Below are positions 11,896-23,507 of a DNA stretch of 64,000 nt, in pieces. Within the stretch, counting starts at the first letter, position 1. Each line of letters opens with the position of its first letter. A program made the translations under genes and the position numbers. The stretch comes from Liolophura sinensis. Lineage: Eukaryota > Mollusca > Polyplacophora > Chitonida > Chitonidae. Location: assembly GCF_032854445.1 (NCBI RefSeq), contig NW_027017953.1, forward strand, positions 64,501 through 128,500, in the 5' to 3' direction. Below the pieces are notes generated by a model, which was not told where the DNA came from, did no database searches, and worked only from the letters and a program-made list of their open reading frames with translations.

Positions 11896-12073
11896 CTCCA
11901 CGAGTTCAGAGCACACATTGTCCGTTTACGTCGTCCCCAAAATCGTTATGCCCTTACTTCAAAGATCACATATTGATTTATTAAATCTCAGTGGAAAGGT
12001 TAACTACGGCGTTCCACTGATTCTCACCGTTTTTAAGAATGTGTAGTACTGGCGCGTATCTCGGGTGACGCGA

Positions 12074-12218
12074 ATGCTAGAATGTATTCTGGAAAGTAAC
12101 AATGTGTCATATTCAACAGAATATCCTGATAATTTAATACAATCTTCATGTTACACTTGGTGTTATATTCACAGAATAGTATGATGCAGAATACAGAATA
12201 CAGAATACATTCTAGCAT
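12074..12218. repeat. Inverted repeat, 18-bp perfect arms
   Basis: atgctagaatgtattctg at 12074-12091 is the exact complement of 12201-12218. The interior holds two direct copies of a tgt-atattca-cagaata motif. It may be a small MITE remnant or a local rearrangement. No transposase or target duplication is seen. Confidence 0.6.
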
Positions 12219-13990
12219 CACTCAGGCAACAGAGTATCTGTTAAATTTAACAGATTATTTTTTGGAGAGAAGACACTTTAGAATCCCTTATGCATTTGAA
12301 GCTGCTTAACATGATTTTGTTCTAATTTCCGACATACTTTCTCAGTTGTTTGGTGGTTTGTGTTCAATGTCTTTTTGGAAATATACGGACTTCAATTACG
12401 CACCATTCACTTTTCTGTCCATTTGTTCATCTACAAATAGCATTCGTGAGCACGTTTGCCGTATGTGTAATAAGGTAGACAAAACACCCATTTTTAGGTA
12501 ATATCCTCCATTTATGTTGATGCAATAACGGATGTGAAGCTCACTGTTACAAAGGCTATGCATTTATCGATATGGCAAAAAAAAAAAACAAATAATGCTG
12601 ACTTTAACTTTGAATGGTCTCTTCCTATGATAAAGGCAAATGGAATAAAAACCCGGTGTTATATTTAGTAATCTGCTGTACTGGGTGGGAATAAAGCATG
12701 CAGTAATTTGCCATGTGCACATTTCACCGTGTATAGAATTGATCCTTAAATCAACACGAAAACATGTTTAACACATATCATGTACAAAACACTCGGCAAA
12801 CTTGTCGACATAGCCAAAGAAATCATGTGTTTTCTCTGTCATATTACCTTATATCACTCTGGCGTCTCGTGTTTTACCGATCTTACTTAAGATACGTGCA
12901 TGTCCATACGGAGAAACTTTGAATATGCAGCTTTAAAGCAGACTAGGCAATATTAATTACAATTTTAATCTGAAATTGAGAGTTTAGAAACAAGCCGTTG
13001 ATCCGGTACGACACATAAGTTAATATCTTGTAGTGCATGACTTGTTTTACTTGCATTCATAATTGGAGATGCCTGTTTTCTATCATTACATCATCAGTCT
13101 ACAAACTGTTCTCTACAGAATACCTACAATCTGCACAACAAAATAACACACAAAACCGATAGAGTTCAATTGGGGACTCAGTTCCTAACACCAGTGCCAA
13201 TATATATTTCTTGATTTTTTTCGCGAGTGAAACCAGGGGAACCGCAGAGATAAGGCACTGAGGAGTAATGAAGCCTAACGCATGCACATGTTTTATGCCT
13301 CGAGACCAAGCAGAGGAAAATAATCTGTCGCTTCTACAACTTCTCTTTCTGACGAATGACGTTTTGGGGAAGAACGACGTCGTTGTTCTCAACAGGACGC
13401 CCACAGAATGATCTACTAATTAATGCATCTGTATTTATCGCTGGCACCTTGTTATTGTCTAATAGCTATTTACATGGTTTCACCTTTGTATTGTTGCCGA
13501 TCCGTCCACTAATTGAGTCAGTTTGTATAGATTTTTGAGAACTGGAAAGCACAAATTTCTACAAAAGACATGTATAGCATATTATCATACTATAAATGTT
13601 ACTGTACAATCTCAAGTTATATTTATGTATGGTCAGTGAAAGATATCCTAACTAGCCCTGCGCGAAAGGAATAGTGAAGAATAGTAGCTTTTTAGTAAAA
13701 GTATGGCCTATTGGACAAATGAAACACTCAGCCCCATGGGCTGACACGTGGAATCCACCTTCGTGTTATCCATTAAAAATTATATTATCCCAGCGAAGAT
13801 AGACATAGTAATAACTAGACGGAGGAGTGGATACTTATTATCACTATGGAGTCATAAGTCATAAATATCATGTCAATATCCAAACACAACCTATTAACTA
13901 ATCAGCCTGTGAAGATTCAAGGCAGTTGTTGGGGAGAAATTTGGTCAAAACTGGGTCATATATAGATAAAGCGATGAGCATTGTCTTATT
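12219..13990. other. Intron 3, unique stretch
   Basis: No gene, repeat family or RNA is recognised. The 101-codon minus frame at 13404-13099 has no splice context or known motif. Confidence 0.45.
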
Positions 13991-13994
13991 TCAT

Positions 13995-14934
13995 GTTCGA
14001 TCCCCATCCTAGTCTGAAGTTTTGACCCAGGACAGAATTATTCCATGTGTAATCCCCATCCTAGTGTACAATTCTGACACACAGCAGGATTTTTCCATGT
14101 TTGATCCCCAGCCTAGTCTGAAGTTCTGACACGCGGCAGAATTATTCCATGTGTGATCCCCAGCCTAGTGCACAGTTCTGACACACAACAGAGTTATTCC
14201 ATGTGTGATCCCCATCCCAGTGTAGAGTTCTGACACGCGGCAGAAGTATTCCATGTGTGATCCCCATCCCATTGTAGAGTTCTGACACGCGGCAGAAGTA
14301 TTCCATGTGTGATCCCCATCCCAGTGTAGAGTACAGACACGCGGCAGAAGTATTCCATGTGTGATCCCCATCCCATTGTAGAGTTCTGACACGTGGCAGA
14401 ATTATTCCATGTGTAATCCCCAGCCTAGTCTGAAGTTCTGACACGCGGCAGAAGTATTCCATGTGTGATCCCCAACCTAGTGAGCAGTTCTGACACACGG
14501 CAGAAGTATTCCATGTGTGATCCCCATCTCATTGTACAGTTCTGACAAGTGGCAGAATTATTCCATGTGTGATCCCCATCCCAGTGTAGAGTTCTGACAC
14601 ACGACAGAAGTATTCTATGTGTGATCCCATCCCAGTGCAGAGTTCTAACACGTAACAGAATTATTCCATGTGTGATCCCCATCCCAGTGTAGAGTTCTGA
14701 CACACGACAGAAGTATTCTATGTGTGATCCCCATCCCAGTGTTGGGTTCTGACACGTGACAGAATTATTCCATGTGTGATCCCCATCCTAATCTGCAGTT
14801 CTGACACACGGCAGAAGTATTCTATGTGTGATCCCCACAATAGTCCGCTGTTCTGACACACGACAGAAATATTCTATGCATGATCCCCATCCTAGTGTGC
14901 AGTTCTGACACGAGGCAGAATAATTCTTTGTATG
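13995..14934. repeat. 52-bp minisatellite, left block (about 18 units)
   Basis: The unit is gatccccatcccagtgtaga, then gttctgacacgcggcagaag and tattccatgtgt. Minus-strand frames with repeated HMEYFCRVSE or GMGITHGI are products of the array. The same unit resumes at 18170, showing that the element at 14935-18165 was inserted into one array. Confidence 0.94.
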
Positions 14935-17900
14935 AATATAAGCTTCATGTCCGACATTCCTATACAATTCGTGGTCCGTAAAGGGCGTTCTAAGATAATC
15001 GCAAGATCCATTTCCAAAGCAACGTTTAACACTAGCTCCCACAGACAAAGTTATGTAAAAAATTATACAAATAGGAAATAAAGCCGGTAACACACAATAG
15101 AGAAGCGGTCATCAGTTTTCAGTTGTGCCGTTCGAACAGTGAATATTCCAGACATGAATTCCATATCAAAGTTCAAATTCGTAGTCCATGACTCAGTTCC
15201 AGGTCAAATAACAGTTAAACAAGGTATCTCAATCGCGCTTTGAATGCAACTGTTCATAAAGGCATCATGCAGATGTAATGAGCATGGCTGCCTGTACGGC
15301 CCCTAGTCCCAGGTTAAGCGTTATTAGATACAGTTCGAAAATGACGAGCGTTACAGACCTTAACCGAACAGACTGTGATTCAAAAGTTACGGACGATTAC
15401 GTCTTTCCCGTTAATATGTAAAGATCTCATACTACAAGAGGCGCCATCTATGATGTTACACATGACATGCTGGTCTGTATAAAAGCTGTCTACAAGATAG
15501 ACGGTTACACTGGGCAACCAGTGCCATCTATGTTGTTAAATACCATGTACGCGATAGATATGTACATGAGGATAACAGCAACGTCTATGTGGTTGATCAC
15601 AATGCAGATCGCATTCTGAACGCTCTGTCAATACCTGCCAACCAGAGTGTTATACTCATTGTAAAATTTGAGAAACTTAGAATGAAGGTGCTTGATGGAG
15701 TATCCTTGACAAACTAGTTTTTGAACTAACAACTTGTGACGCAGATTAAAGTCATCACAATTTACGCAAGATCTGACAAATGCTACAAGGCGAGATATGT
15801 ATACGCCATATGCAGGACCCTTTGGTATATTGCTATCCAATTAAGGATAATTTACAATATCAAAATTGAAATTATCCCTTTTGTCGTAAAGGCGGCGTGA
15901 AAGGATGTCCTGTTCGTCTTTGTACAGATATAGATCCAGATAAGACGTAATCATCTATCTGTTGTCTACTTTAAATCCAATGAAGGCGGATACATTTCCT
16001 TCACCGCTTCAGCAATATGGGGGTTATTTAATGCCAGTAGATCATCAATATACCTCTTGGTAAATGAAAAGGATCGAGCTTTAAAGATATTACTTTTAAG
16101 TAATTTCAAGAATTTCACATAGATGTTATTAATGAGAAATTTAACTAATTCAATAAATAATGTAATATCCCATGAGTGGTAACCTTTATAAAGAGTAGAA
16201 CTAAAGAAAGCCTTATTGCTTTTGACGTTAATGTAACGGTGTTTTAGTCAATACCGAGACAATTAACGACGATATTCTTTCAATAAGATCTTTGTGAGGA
16301 AATGTAGTATAGAGAGTAGAGAAATTCCATGTGGATACGTCTTTGTACGGTATATGCATATGAGCATTAAGTTCTTCTGTAAGACGTTTGGAGTTGTTAA
16401 AAATCCACATGCAGTTGACACCTGAATTTTTTGTTATGGCACAACAATACTTATTCCAATACTTACTTCTTGTAAGTAGGGTTGACAAGAGTTTGGTGGT
16501 ACAGCTTCTTGAACCCGCAATAAATTAAGCTTTGTATGGCGAACTATGTATTTTCGGAATCCAGTAGAGTTGTTTTTCTGTGTGGCGGGTAGGTATATTT
16601 ATGCACCTTTCTTTAAGAAAGGTTTTGTGTTTATTAAATGGTTCCTCCAGAGTACTTGTAGTAGCAGAATACGTGGACGTTGTTATAGATGCATATAGCT
16701 CTTGAACAAAAATTTGATAATGATAATTCAAATAAAGATGACATTATTAGGAACCTTGTTTTGTGTTTCTTGCACAGTGGGATCCTGCAGAAATTGTTTA
16801 ACTTAAGGAAGAGCATCAATGTCTATATGGTGTATAGCTAAACTAACCTTCTTTTTGACAATCTCAAGCCAATGGTTAAGTACCGAAGAACTTTCTTCCG
16901 TTTTGACCATTTATAACATATTCCTAAAGCGCCGAGATGATATTTTTTGTGTTAGATCTAGTGTTGACATTTCTCTTTTCTCTATACTTAGGACCTCTCA
17001 AAAAGAGATTCCTTAGATCATGATTCTTAATAATATTAAGGTCACCAGTCAGGACATGTTTACAGTTGTCGTAGGTAAAAACTGAGGATTCACAATCACA
17101 GTTATATCCGCCAGAAGTGTACGTCGCCAAATCGAAGTCCTTGATGGCCTGGGAATAATTGAAAATTTTGGAAGCGATAGTCTTTGCATACTCATAGGAT
17201 ATGCATGGGGGCTCTTGGATATTAAAATAATTAGGCACAGCACTACGAACATCAGGTTCTTTAAAGATGCGTGGTAGGTTAATTAAGTCAAGGCCTCTGT
17301 CTAAATACTTTATCTTCAGAAAGAGCCGATCGTGTTGAGTTTCAGTTGTAGTTATAGGGCGGTACAATCGAAAATACGATATGTCTTGACACAGACGTAC
17401 ACGGTGAGGTGGAACATTAAGATTGTGCATGTTATTGGATACGCCTTGAACAACCTGTTTTAGCAAGTTCAATGGCAGTGCATATAATACTGTGCGTAGA
17501 GCATGCATGCTATTGGTGTCATACGACAATCCTCCTAAATAGCTAACTGTAACGTGTTTGTGAATCATGTTTCTGTTGAACTTCCTCCTACAATGACTGT
17601 GAGGTCTACATTTATGGTATTTGAATAAATTTGTTATGATGGAGTCATGCGATTGGCTGGATGTTACATTGCCGATTCCCATAACGTTATCATTCAACCC
17701 ATACGGGAAGACTGAACAAATCTCTAGCATCCAGAAAAGTTCACGGTCACGGATTTTACGTTCAAATTCGACATCTGTCTCATTTGCTGACGGATAAACC
17801 GATTCTGTTATTTTAAGCTGAAATGGTCCCAGTCACGGTCGGAGGCAGAGAAATGCCTGCCTATTAGCAATTGTTTCTCGCGCACGGACTTACAGTGACC

Positions 17901-18165
17901 GTTCACCGTAGATATAGTTTCCGGGTGGTCTTCCCAACATACAGCTGACCACACTTCTTGCATGTTACCAAGTAAATACAGTTGGAGGCAATACAACTTA
18001 AGTTAACGTAGGGATGAAGAGAATAGAAAATAAAGAAGTGAAGAAATAAAAGTGGTGGGTGTATCAAGTGATGGACATGTAAGACAATTGGCATGTCTAC
18101 ATTTGGAAACAGTTAAATGTTTGCTTTGGGAATTCAGTGTCAAACAATCGTTCAAACCCTAATCG
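14935..18165 (-). mobile_element. Penelope-like retroelement with N-terminal GIY-YIG (Naiad type), long copy
   Basis: Read 5' to 3' on the minus strand, the blocks are: GIY-YIG endonuclease (about 18010-17800), a tail with FPYGLND, a linker with a CxC motif (NCDCESS near 17105-17090) and KHVLTGDLNIIKN, then reverse transcriptase motifs (YWIPKIH near 16560, STLYTTFPH near 16325, YIDD at 16052-16041) and the C-terminal IPKGPAYGVYIS (15840-15790). The roughly 670 bp to 14938 is the 3' non-coding part, shared with the copy at 53886-55155. Canonical Penelope elements carry GIY-YIG at the C-terminus. The N-terminal position plus CxC linker is the published signature of the Naiad/Chlamys clade. The 52-bp minisatellite continues on both sides. 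Confidence 0.9.
15628..18094 (-). pseudogene. Naiad-type GIY-YIG/reverse transcriptase ORF, broken
   Basis: The endonuclease begins around CIYLVTCKKCGQLYVGKTTRK (GIY-like IYL and YVG; CxxC of the CCHH zinc motif). A one-base frameshift follows, then VNGHC and GRHF (the two His of CCHH), then a second one-base shift before ITESVYPS. The longest frame (17730-16924, 268 codons, open upstream to about 17815) carries FPYGLND and the CxC linker and ends at an in-frame TAG after ISAL. The RT blocks then lie in different frames (16731-16525, 16488-16228, 15840-15628). The YIDD catalytic aspartates are intact, but the ORF as a whole is dead. Confidence 0.88.
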
Positions 18166-18169
18166 TTCC

Positions 18170-18575
18170 ACCATAGTGTGCAGTTCTGACACACGACAGA
18201 AGTATTCCATGTGTGATCCCCATCCTAGTCTGCAGTTTTGACACACAGCAGAATTACTCCATATGTGATCCCCATCCTAGTCTGCAGTTCTGACACGTGC
18301 AGAAGTATTCCACGTGAAATCCCCATCCTAGTCTACAGTTCTGACATACGGCAGAATTATTCCATGTATGATCCCCATCCTAGTCTGCAGTTCTGACACA
18401 CGGCAGAATTATTCCATGCTTGATCTCCAACTCATCGTGCAGTTCTGACCCAGGCCAGAATATTCCACGTGTGATCCCCGTTTTAGTGTGCAGTTTTGAC
18501 ACATGGCAGAATTATTCCATGTTTGATCTCCATTCCATCGTGCAGTTCAAACACGTGGCAGAATTATTCAGTGTA
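18170..18575. repeat. 52-bp minisatellite, right block (about 8 units)
   Basis: Continuation of the 13995-14934 array (gatccccatcctagtctgca, gttctgacacacggcagaat) after the retroelement. The units are more diverged than in the left block. Confidence 0.93.
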
Positions 18576-18896
18576 TCCATGTCAATATTTTTCACGAGTT
18601 AAGTTATACAACGTGTTAAAAGCTATAAGATTTTAAAATCTTGTGCCGCGTAACCTTTGTAGGTTGGAACACAATTTAAGATAACAACATTCTGACATAT
18701 ATAATTCGGGAGAACATCTAGACGATATTTTAGTCATGACGTGGTGCCGATTCGTGGCCTGATAAATCCACCGATTCATTGACTGCCAATCACGTTGTGT
18801 GCCATGTCACTTGGTGAGGTTCATACAAACTTCAGGCATGTTGCACATCACGTTTATGCTTCCACGTGCTCCACAGCTGTCTTCAGCTGTCAATTC
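18576..18896. other. Intron 3, unique stretch
   Basis: Nothing recognised apart from the target site of the SINE that follows. Confidence 0.5.
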
Positions 18897-18912
18897 ATTG
18901 TATGCTTTCGTA

Positions 18913-19179
18913 CCGGGGCCTTCGTGGTTCAGTTGGTTAGCGCGCTAGGGCAGCGTGATGAACAAGCAGTCTCTCACCAATGTGGGCGCTGTGAGTTCAA
19001 GTCCAGCTCATGCTGGCTTCCTCTCCGGCCGCACGTGGGAAGGTCTGCCAGCAACCTGCGGAGAGTCGTGGGTTTCCCCCGGGCTGTGCCCGGTTTCCAC
19101 CCACCATAATACTGACCGCCGTCATATAAGTGAAATATTCTTGAGTACGGCGTAAAACACCAATCAAATAAATAAATAA
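18913..19179 (+). mobile_element. SINE family 1, full-length copy with 16-bp target duplication
   Basis: attgtatgctttcgta occurs at 18897-18912 and 19180-19195, directly flanking the element. The head ggccttcgtggttcagttgg holds the RNA polymerase III A-box region, and gagttcaagtcc holds the B-box region. The body and the tail ttgagtacggcgtaaaacac then (aaat)n match the other copies. The clean duplication shows a simple target-primed insertion. Intron 3. Confidence 0.95.
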
Positions 19180-19195
19180 ATTGTATGCTTTCGTA

Positions 19196-19690
19196 TGTGT
19201 ACAAAACTTGTGTTAAAGTAGAAGAAAGCTAAACTAAGAGGAAAGGTTCATCATAAAGACAACTGAAATCTATGCGGAAAAATACTTTCATTATTTTTTT
19301 CAGATTTTGTGGAGAGTCGTAATAGATATTCAAATATTTGAATTCTATGTTGGCTTTCATGAGCCACACTGACGGTATCTAGGAACCCCGACATCACATC
19401 ACTCTTCGTGAAGTTTACCAGAAAGAATGAATTTTTGAGAACCGTATTTCAATAACAATTTACTCATGGATAAAAAGATCTATTCCAACATTCAGTGTCG
19501 TGATTAAAGATGGAAACCCTAGTACGGTTAATTAAGTCCGCCTTAGAATTTAAATGTTTGAACGCCTCTTCACAAAAATCTAAAAAATCTTTAAAGACCT
19601 AGTTTTAAGTGGCCTATTAAATAATGCCTACTTCTGTTTTTAGAGGTCTTTTCCTTAAATGCGGGTTTGTTTCCGTTCTTTGTATGGGCT
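19196..19690. other. Intron 3, unique stretch
   Basis: No gene or repeat recognised. Confidence 0.45.
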
Positions 19691-21235
19691 GTGATGTCCA
19701 TGTCACATCCCTGTTCCCTGTGGCCTGGTACTTCGTCAGCTGTACCTTCCTGTTCCGTGAAGTCCGGTACTTAAGTCAGCTGTACCTTACTGTCCCGTGA
19801 GGCCCGGTACCTAGGTCAACTGTGCATTCCTGTTCCGTGAGGCCCGGTAAGTCAGTCAGCTGTACCTTCCTGTTCCGTGAGGAACTGACACTTAAGTCAG
19901 CTGTGCTTTACTGTTCCGTGAGGCCCGGTAGTTCAACTGTCTTATTTTTACGTGAGGGCCTGCACTTCACTCCGCTGTGCCTCGTTGTCCCTTTTGCTCT
20001 TCTACTTCGGCCAGCTGTGCCTTCCTGATTCGTGAAGCCCGGTAATTCAGTCAACTGTGCCCTCCTGTTTCGTGAGGCCCGCTACATCGGTCAGCTGAAC
20101 CTTCCTGTTCCGTGAGGCCCGGTACGTTGGTCGGCTGTACTTTCCTGTTTCGTGAGGCCCGGTACTTTGGCCAGCTGTGCGTTACTATCCCCTGTGGCCC
20201 AATACTTCAGCTTGTGACTTTTCGTTCCCTGAGGCCCGGTAATTCGGTCAGCTGTGTCCCTATGGCCTAGTACTTCAGTCACTTGTGCCTTCCTGTTTCT
20301 TGAGGCGCGGTAGTTCGGTCAGCTGTGCCTTACTGTTCACTATGGCCCGGTATTTTGGTTGGCTGTACATTCCTGTTCTGTAAGGCCCGGTACTTCGCTC
20401 AGCAGTGTCTTATTGTCCGTTGTCGCCCGGTACTTCGGCCAGCTGTGTATTTCTGTTCCCTGGGGCCTGGTACTTCTGTCACCTGTGCCTTATTCTCTCC
20501 TGAGGCCCGTTACTTCAGTCAGCTGTGCCCTGCTGTCCCCTGTGACCCGGAACTTTGGTCACCTGTGCCTTACTGTCCCCTGTGGCTCGATACTTCGTTC
20601 CGCTATGCCTTACTGTTCCCTCTGACCTTGAATTTCGGTCACCTCTGCTTTCCCTCCCATCTAATACTTCGGCCAGCTGTGTCTTACACCCCCCTGAGGC
20701 CTGGTATTCGGTCAGTTACGCCCTTCTGTTCCATATCGTCCGGTACTTTGGTCAGCTGCGCCTTATTCCCTATGGCTCAGGACTTCGGTCAGCTCTGCCT
20801 TACCCTTCCCTGTGACCCTGTAATTCAGTCAGCTCTGCCTTACTGTCCTCTGTGACCTGGTACTTCGGTCAGCTGTGCTTTCCTGTTCCCTATGGCCAGG
20901 TATTTCGGTCAGCTGTGCTTTCCTGTTCCCTATGGCCAGGTATTTCGGTCAGCTGTGCTTTCCTATTCCCTATGGCCAGGTATTTCCGTCAGCTGTGCCT
21001 TACTGTTTCCTAAGGGCGCGGAACTTTGGTCAACTGTGCCTTACTGCCCCATTTGGCCCGGTGCTTTCTGATTCCTCTGGCCCGATACTTCGGTCAGCTG
21101 TACCTTCACGTTCCATGTGGCCGGATACTTCGGTCAGCTGTACTTTCACGTTCCATGTGGCCCGATACTTCGGTCAGCTGTACCTTCATGTTCCATGTGG
21201 CCCGATACTTCGCTCATTTGTGGGACCTGCGTTCT
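19690..21235. repeat. 40-bp minisatellite (about 38 units)
   Basis: The unit is tcctgttccgtgaggcccgg then tacttcggtcagctgtgcct, with variable units. Frames open in all three plus registers reflect a unit without stops. Short runs near 20870-20980 and 21070-21210 are almost identical, pointing to recent local duplication. Confidence 0.93.
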
Positions 21236-21284
21236 GTTCTTAGGCAAAGCGCTTTCTTTCCTTATTCAAGAATGTTTATTGCTG

Positions 21285-21672
21285 ATGTATATGTGCTGCA
21301 TACCAAATGCAGTGTATATGTGCTGCATACCAAAGGCAGTGTATATGTGCTGTGCACCAAGTGCTTGTATATGTGTTGCATACCAAGTGCAGTGTATATG
21401 TGCTGCATACCAAATGCAGTGTATATGTGTTGGATACCGAGTGTTGTGTGTATTTGTTGCATACGATGTGCAGTGTATATGTGTTGCAGACCAATGCAGT
21501 GTGTATGGGTTGCATGCGAAATGCAGTGTATATGTGCTGTATACCAAATGCAGTGTGTACATGTGTTGCAGACCAAATGCAGTGTGTATGTGTTGCAGAC
21601 TAAGTGCAATGTATATGTGCTGCACAACAAGTGCAGTGTATATGTGTTGCATACCAAATGCAGTGTATATTC
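21285..21672. repeat. 27-bp minisatellite (about 14 units)
   Basis: The unit gtatatgtgctgcataccaa atgcagt is 27 bp (9 codons), so frames stay open on both strands. It runs directly into a SINE at 21673. Confidence 0.92.
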
Positions 21673-21880
21673 TTTTTTTTTTATTTGATTGGTGTTATAC
21701 GCCGTACTCAAGAATATTTCACTTATACGACGGAATTAGTGGGAGGAAACCCACGACCATCTGCAGGTTGCTGACACTTTCCCACGTGCGGCCGGAGAGG
21801 AAGTAAGCATCAGCTGGACTTGAACTCACAGCGACCGCATTGGTGAGAGGCTTCTTAGTCATTACGCTGCGCTATTCACT
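21673..21880 (-). mobile_element. SINE family 1, copy with internal deletions
   Basis: The tail (complement of tgagtacggcg-ataacaccaa) lies at 21680-21715. The body lacks about 30 bp around the ggccagcattatggtg region. The head reaches cattacgctgcgc near 21870. Similar tatattcttt/tatactcttt strings flank it and may be a target duplication. Confidence 0.85.
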
Positions 21881-22011
21881 TTATACTCTTTCTTAAGTGT
21901 ATAACAAAAGCAATATATTTTTAACAACAAAAAAGACAAAAGCCAAGATATAGATCTTGCATAGTTGTTTAACTAACGCGACATGGAAATAATGCCGATA
22001 TAGGCGACGTG

Positions 22012-23507
22012 ACAGGGTGCTGTTTGTCCTCAGGGTGATGGGGTGCTGTTTGTCCTCAGGGTGATGGGGTGCTATTTTTCCTCAGGGTAATGGGGTGCTG
22101 TTTGTCCTCGTGGTGATGGCGTGCTGTTTGTCCTCACGGTTATGGCGTGCTGTTTGTCCTCAGGGTGATGGGGTGATGTTTGTCCTCACGGTGATGGGGT
22201 GCTGTTTGTCCTCACGATGATGGCGTGCTGTTTGCCCTCGTGGTGATGGGGTGCTGTTTGTCCTCGTGGTGATGGGGTGCTGTTTGTCCTCACAGTGATG
22301 GCGCACTGTTTGTCCTAACGGTGATGTGGTGCTATTTGTCCTCACGGCGATGGCGTGCTGTTTGTCCTCACGGTAATGGCGTACTGTTTGCTCTCGTGGT
22401 GATGGGGTGTTGTTTGTCCTCGCTGCGATGGCGTGCTGTTTGTCCTCACGGCGATGGCGTGCTGTTTGTCCTCGTGGTGGTGAGGTGCTGTTTGTCCTCA
22501 CGGTGATGGGGTGCTGTTTGTCCTTCCGGTTATGGAGTGCTGTTTTTCCTCGCGGCGATAGCGTGCTGTTTGTTTTCACGGTGACGGAGTACTGCTTGTC
22601 CTCGCGCCGATGGCGTGCCGTTTGTCTTCACGGTGATGGGGTGCTGTTTGTCCTCACAAAGATGGCGTGCTGTTTGTCTCCACCCTTATGGGGTGCTGTT
22701 TGTCCTCGTGATGATGGAGTGCTGTTTGTCCTCACGGTTATGGAATGCTGTTTGTCCTCGCGGCAGTGGCCTTCAGTTTGTCCTCACGGTGATGAGGTGC
22801 TGTTTGTCCTCGTGGTGATGGGGTGCTGTTTGTCCTAGTGGTAATGGGGTGCTGTTTGTCATCACGGTGATGGGGTGCTGTTTGTTATCACAAAGATGGC
22901 GTGCTGTTTGTCTCCACCCTTATGGGGTGCTGTTTGTCCTCGTGGTGATGGGGTACTGTTTGTCCTCACGGTTATGGAATGCTGTTTGTCCTCGTGGCAA
23001 TGGCCAGGACTGTTTGTCCTGGTGGTGATGGGGTGCTGTTTATCCTGGTGGTGATGGCGTGCTGTTTGTCCTCACGGTTATTAAATACTGTTTGTCCTCG
23101 AGGCGATGTCGTGCTGTTTGCCTTTACGGTGATGGGGTGTTGTTTGTCCTTATGGCGATGGCATGCTGTTTGTCCTCGCGGCGATGTCGTGCTGTTTGTC
23201 ATCACGGCGATGGCATGCTGTTTGTCCTCACAGTGATGGGGTGCTGTTTGTCCTTGTGGTGATGACGTGCTGGTTGTCCTCTTGGTGTTGACGTGCTGTG
23301 TGTCCTCACGGTAAAGGCGTGCTGTTTGTCTTCGCGGCGATGGGGTGCTGTTTGTCCTCACCGTGATGGGGTGCTGTTTGTCCTCGTGGTGATGATGTGC
23401 TGTTTGTCCTCACGGCTATATTGTACTGTCTGCCCTCACGGTGATGGGGTGCTGTTTGCCCTCGTGGTGATGGCGTGCTGTTTGTCCTCATGGTGATGGC
23501 ATGCTGT
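22012..23507. repeat. 26-bp minisatellite (about 57 units)
   Basis: The unit is gtgatggggtgctgtttgtc ctcacg. Variants are gcgatggcg, gttatgg and ctcgtgg. A block near 22650-22760 is repeated almost exactly near 22890-22990 (around tgtctccacccttatggggt), showing segmental duplication inside the array. Intron 3. Confidence 0.95.

Noticed and set aside
16924-17730. 268-codon ORF as a host gene
   Set aside because: It holds the FPYGLND and CxC-linker blocks of a Penelope-like element, between GIY-YIG and RT pieces, and is closed by a TAG within the element.
14935-18165. Selenocysteine-encoding Naiad
   Set aside because: Known for some clam Naiads, but the interruptions I could follow here are one-base shifts and a TAG. 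I saw no case needing an in-frame TGA to be read through. A consensus would be required.
18913-19010. tRNA gene
   Set aside because: A- and B-box-like strings are present, but the sequence lacks a full cloverleaf and is the head of a SINE with target duplications. The same holds at 37866, 56554 and 59348.
20325-21806. ORFs of 122-229 codons on both strands in the 40-bp and 27-bp arrays
   Set aside because: Open in several frames at once, as expected from stop-free tandem units, and one runs straight into a SINE.
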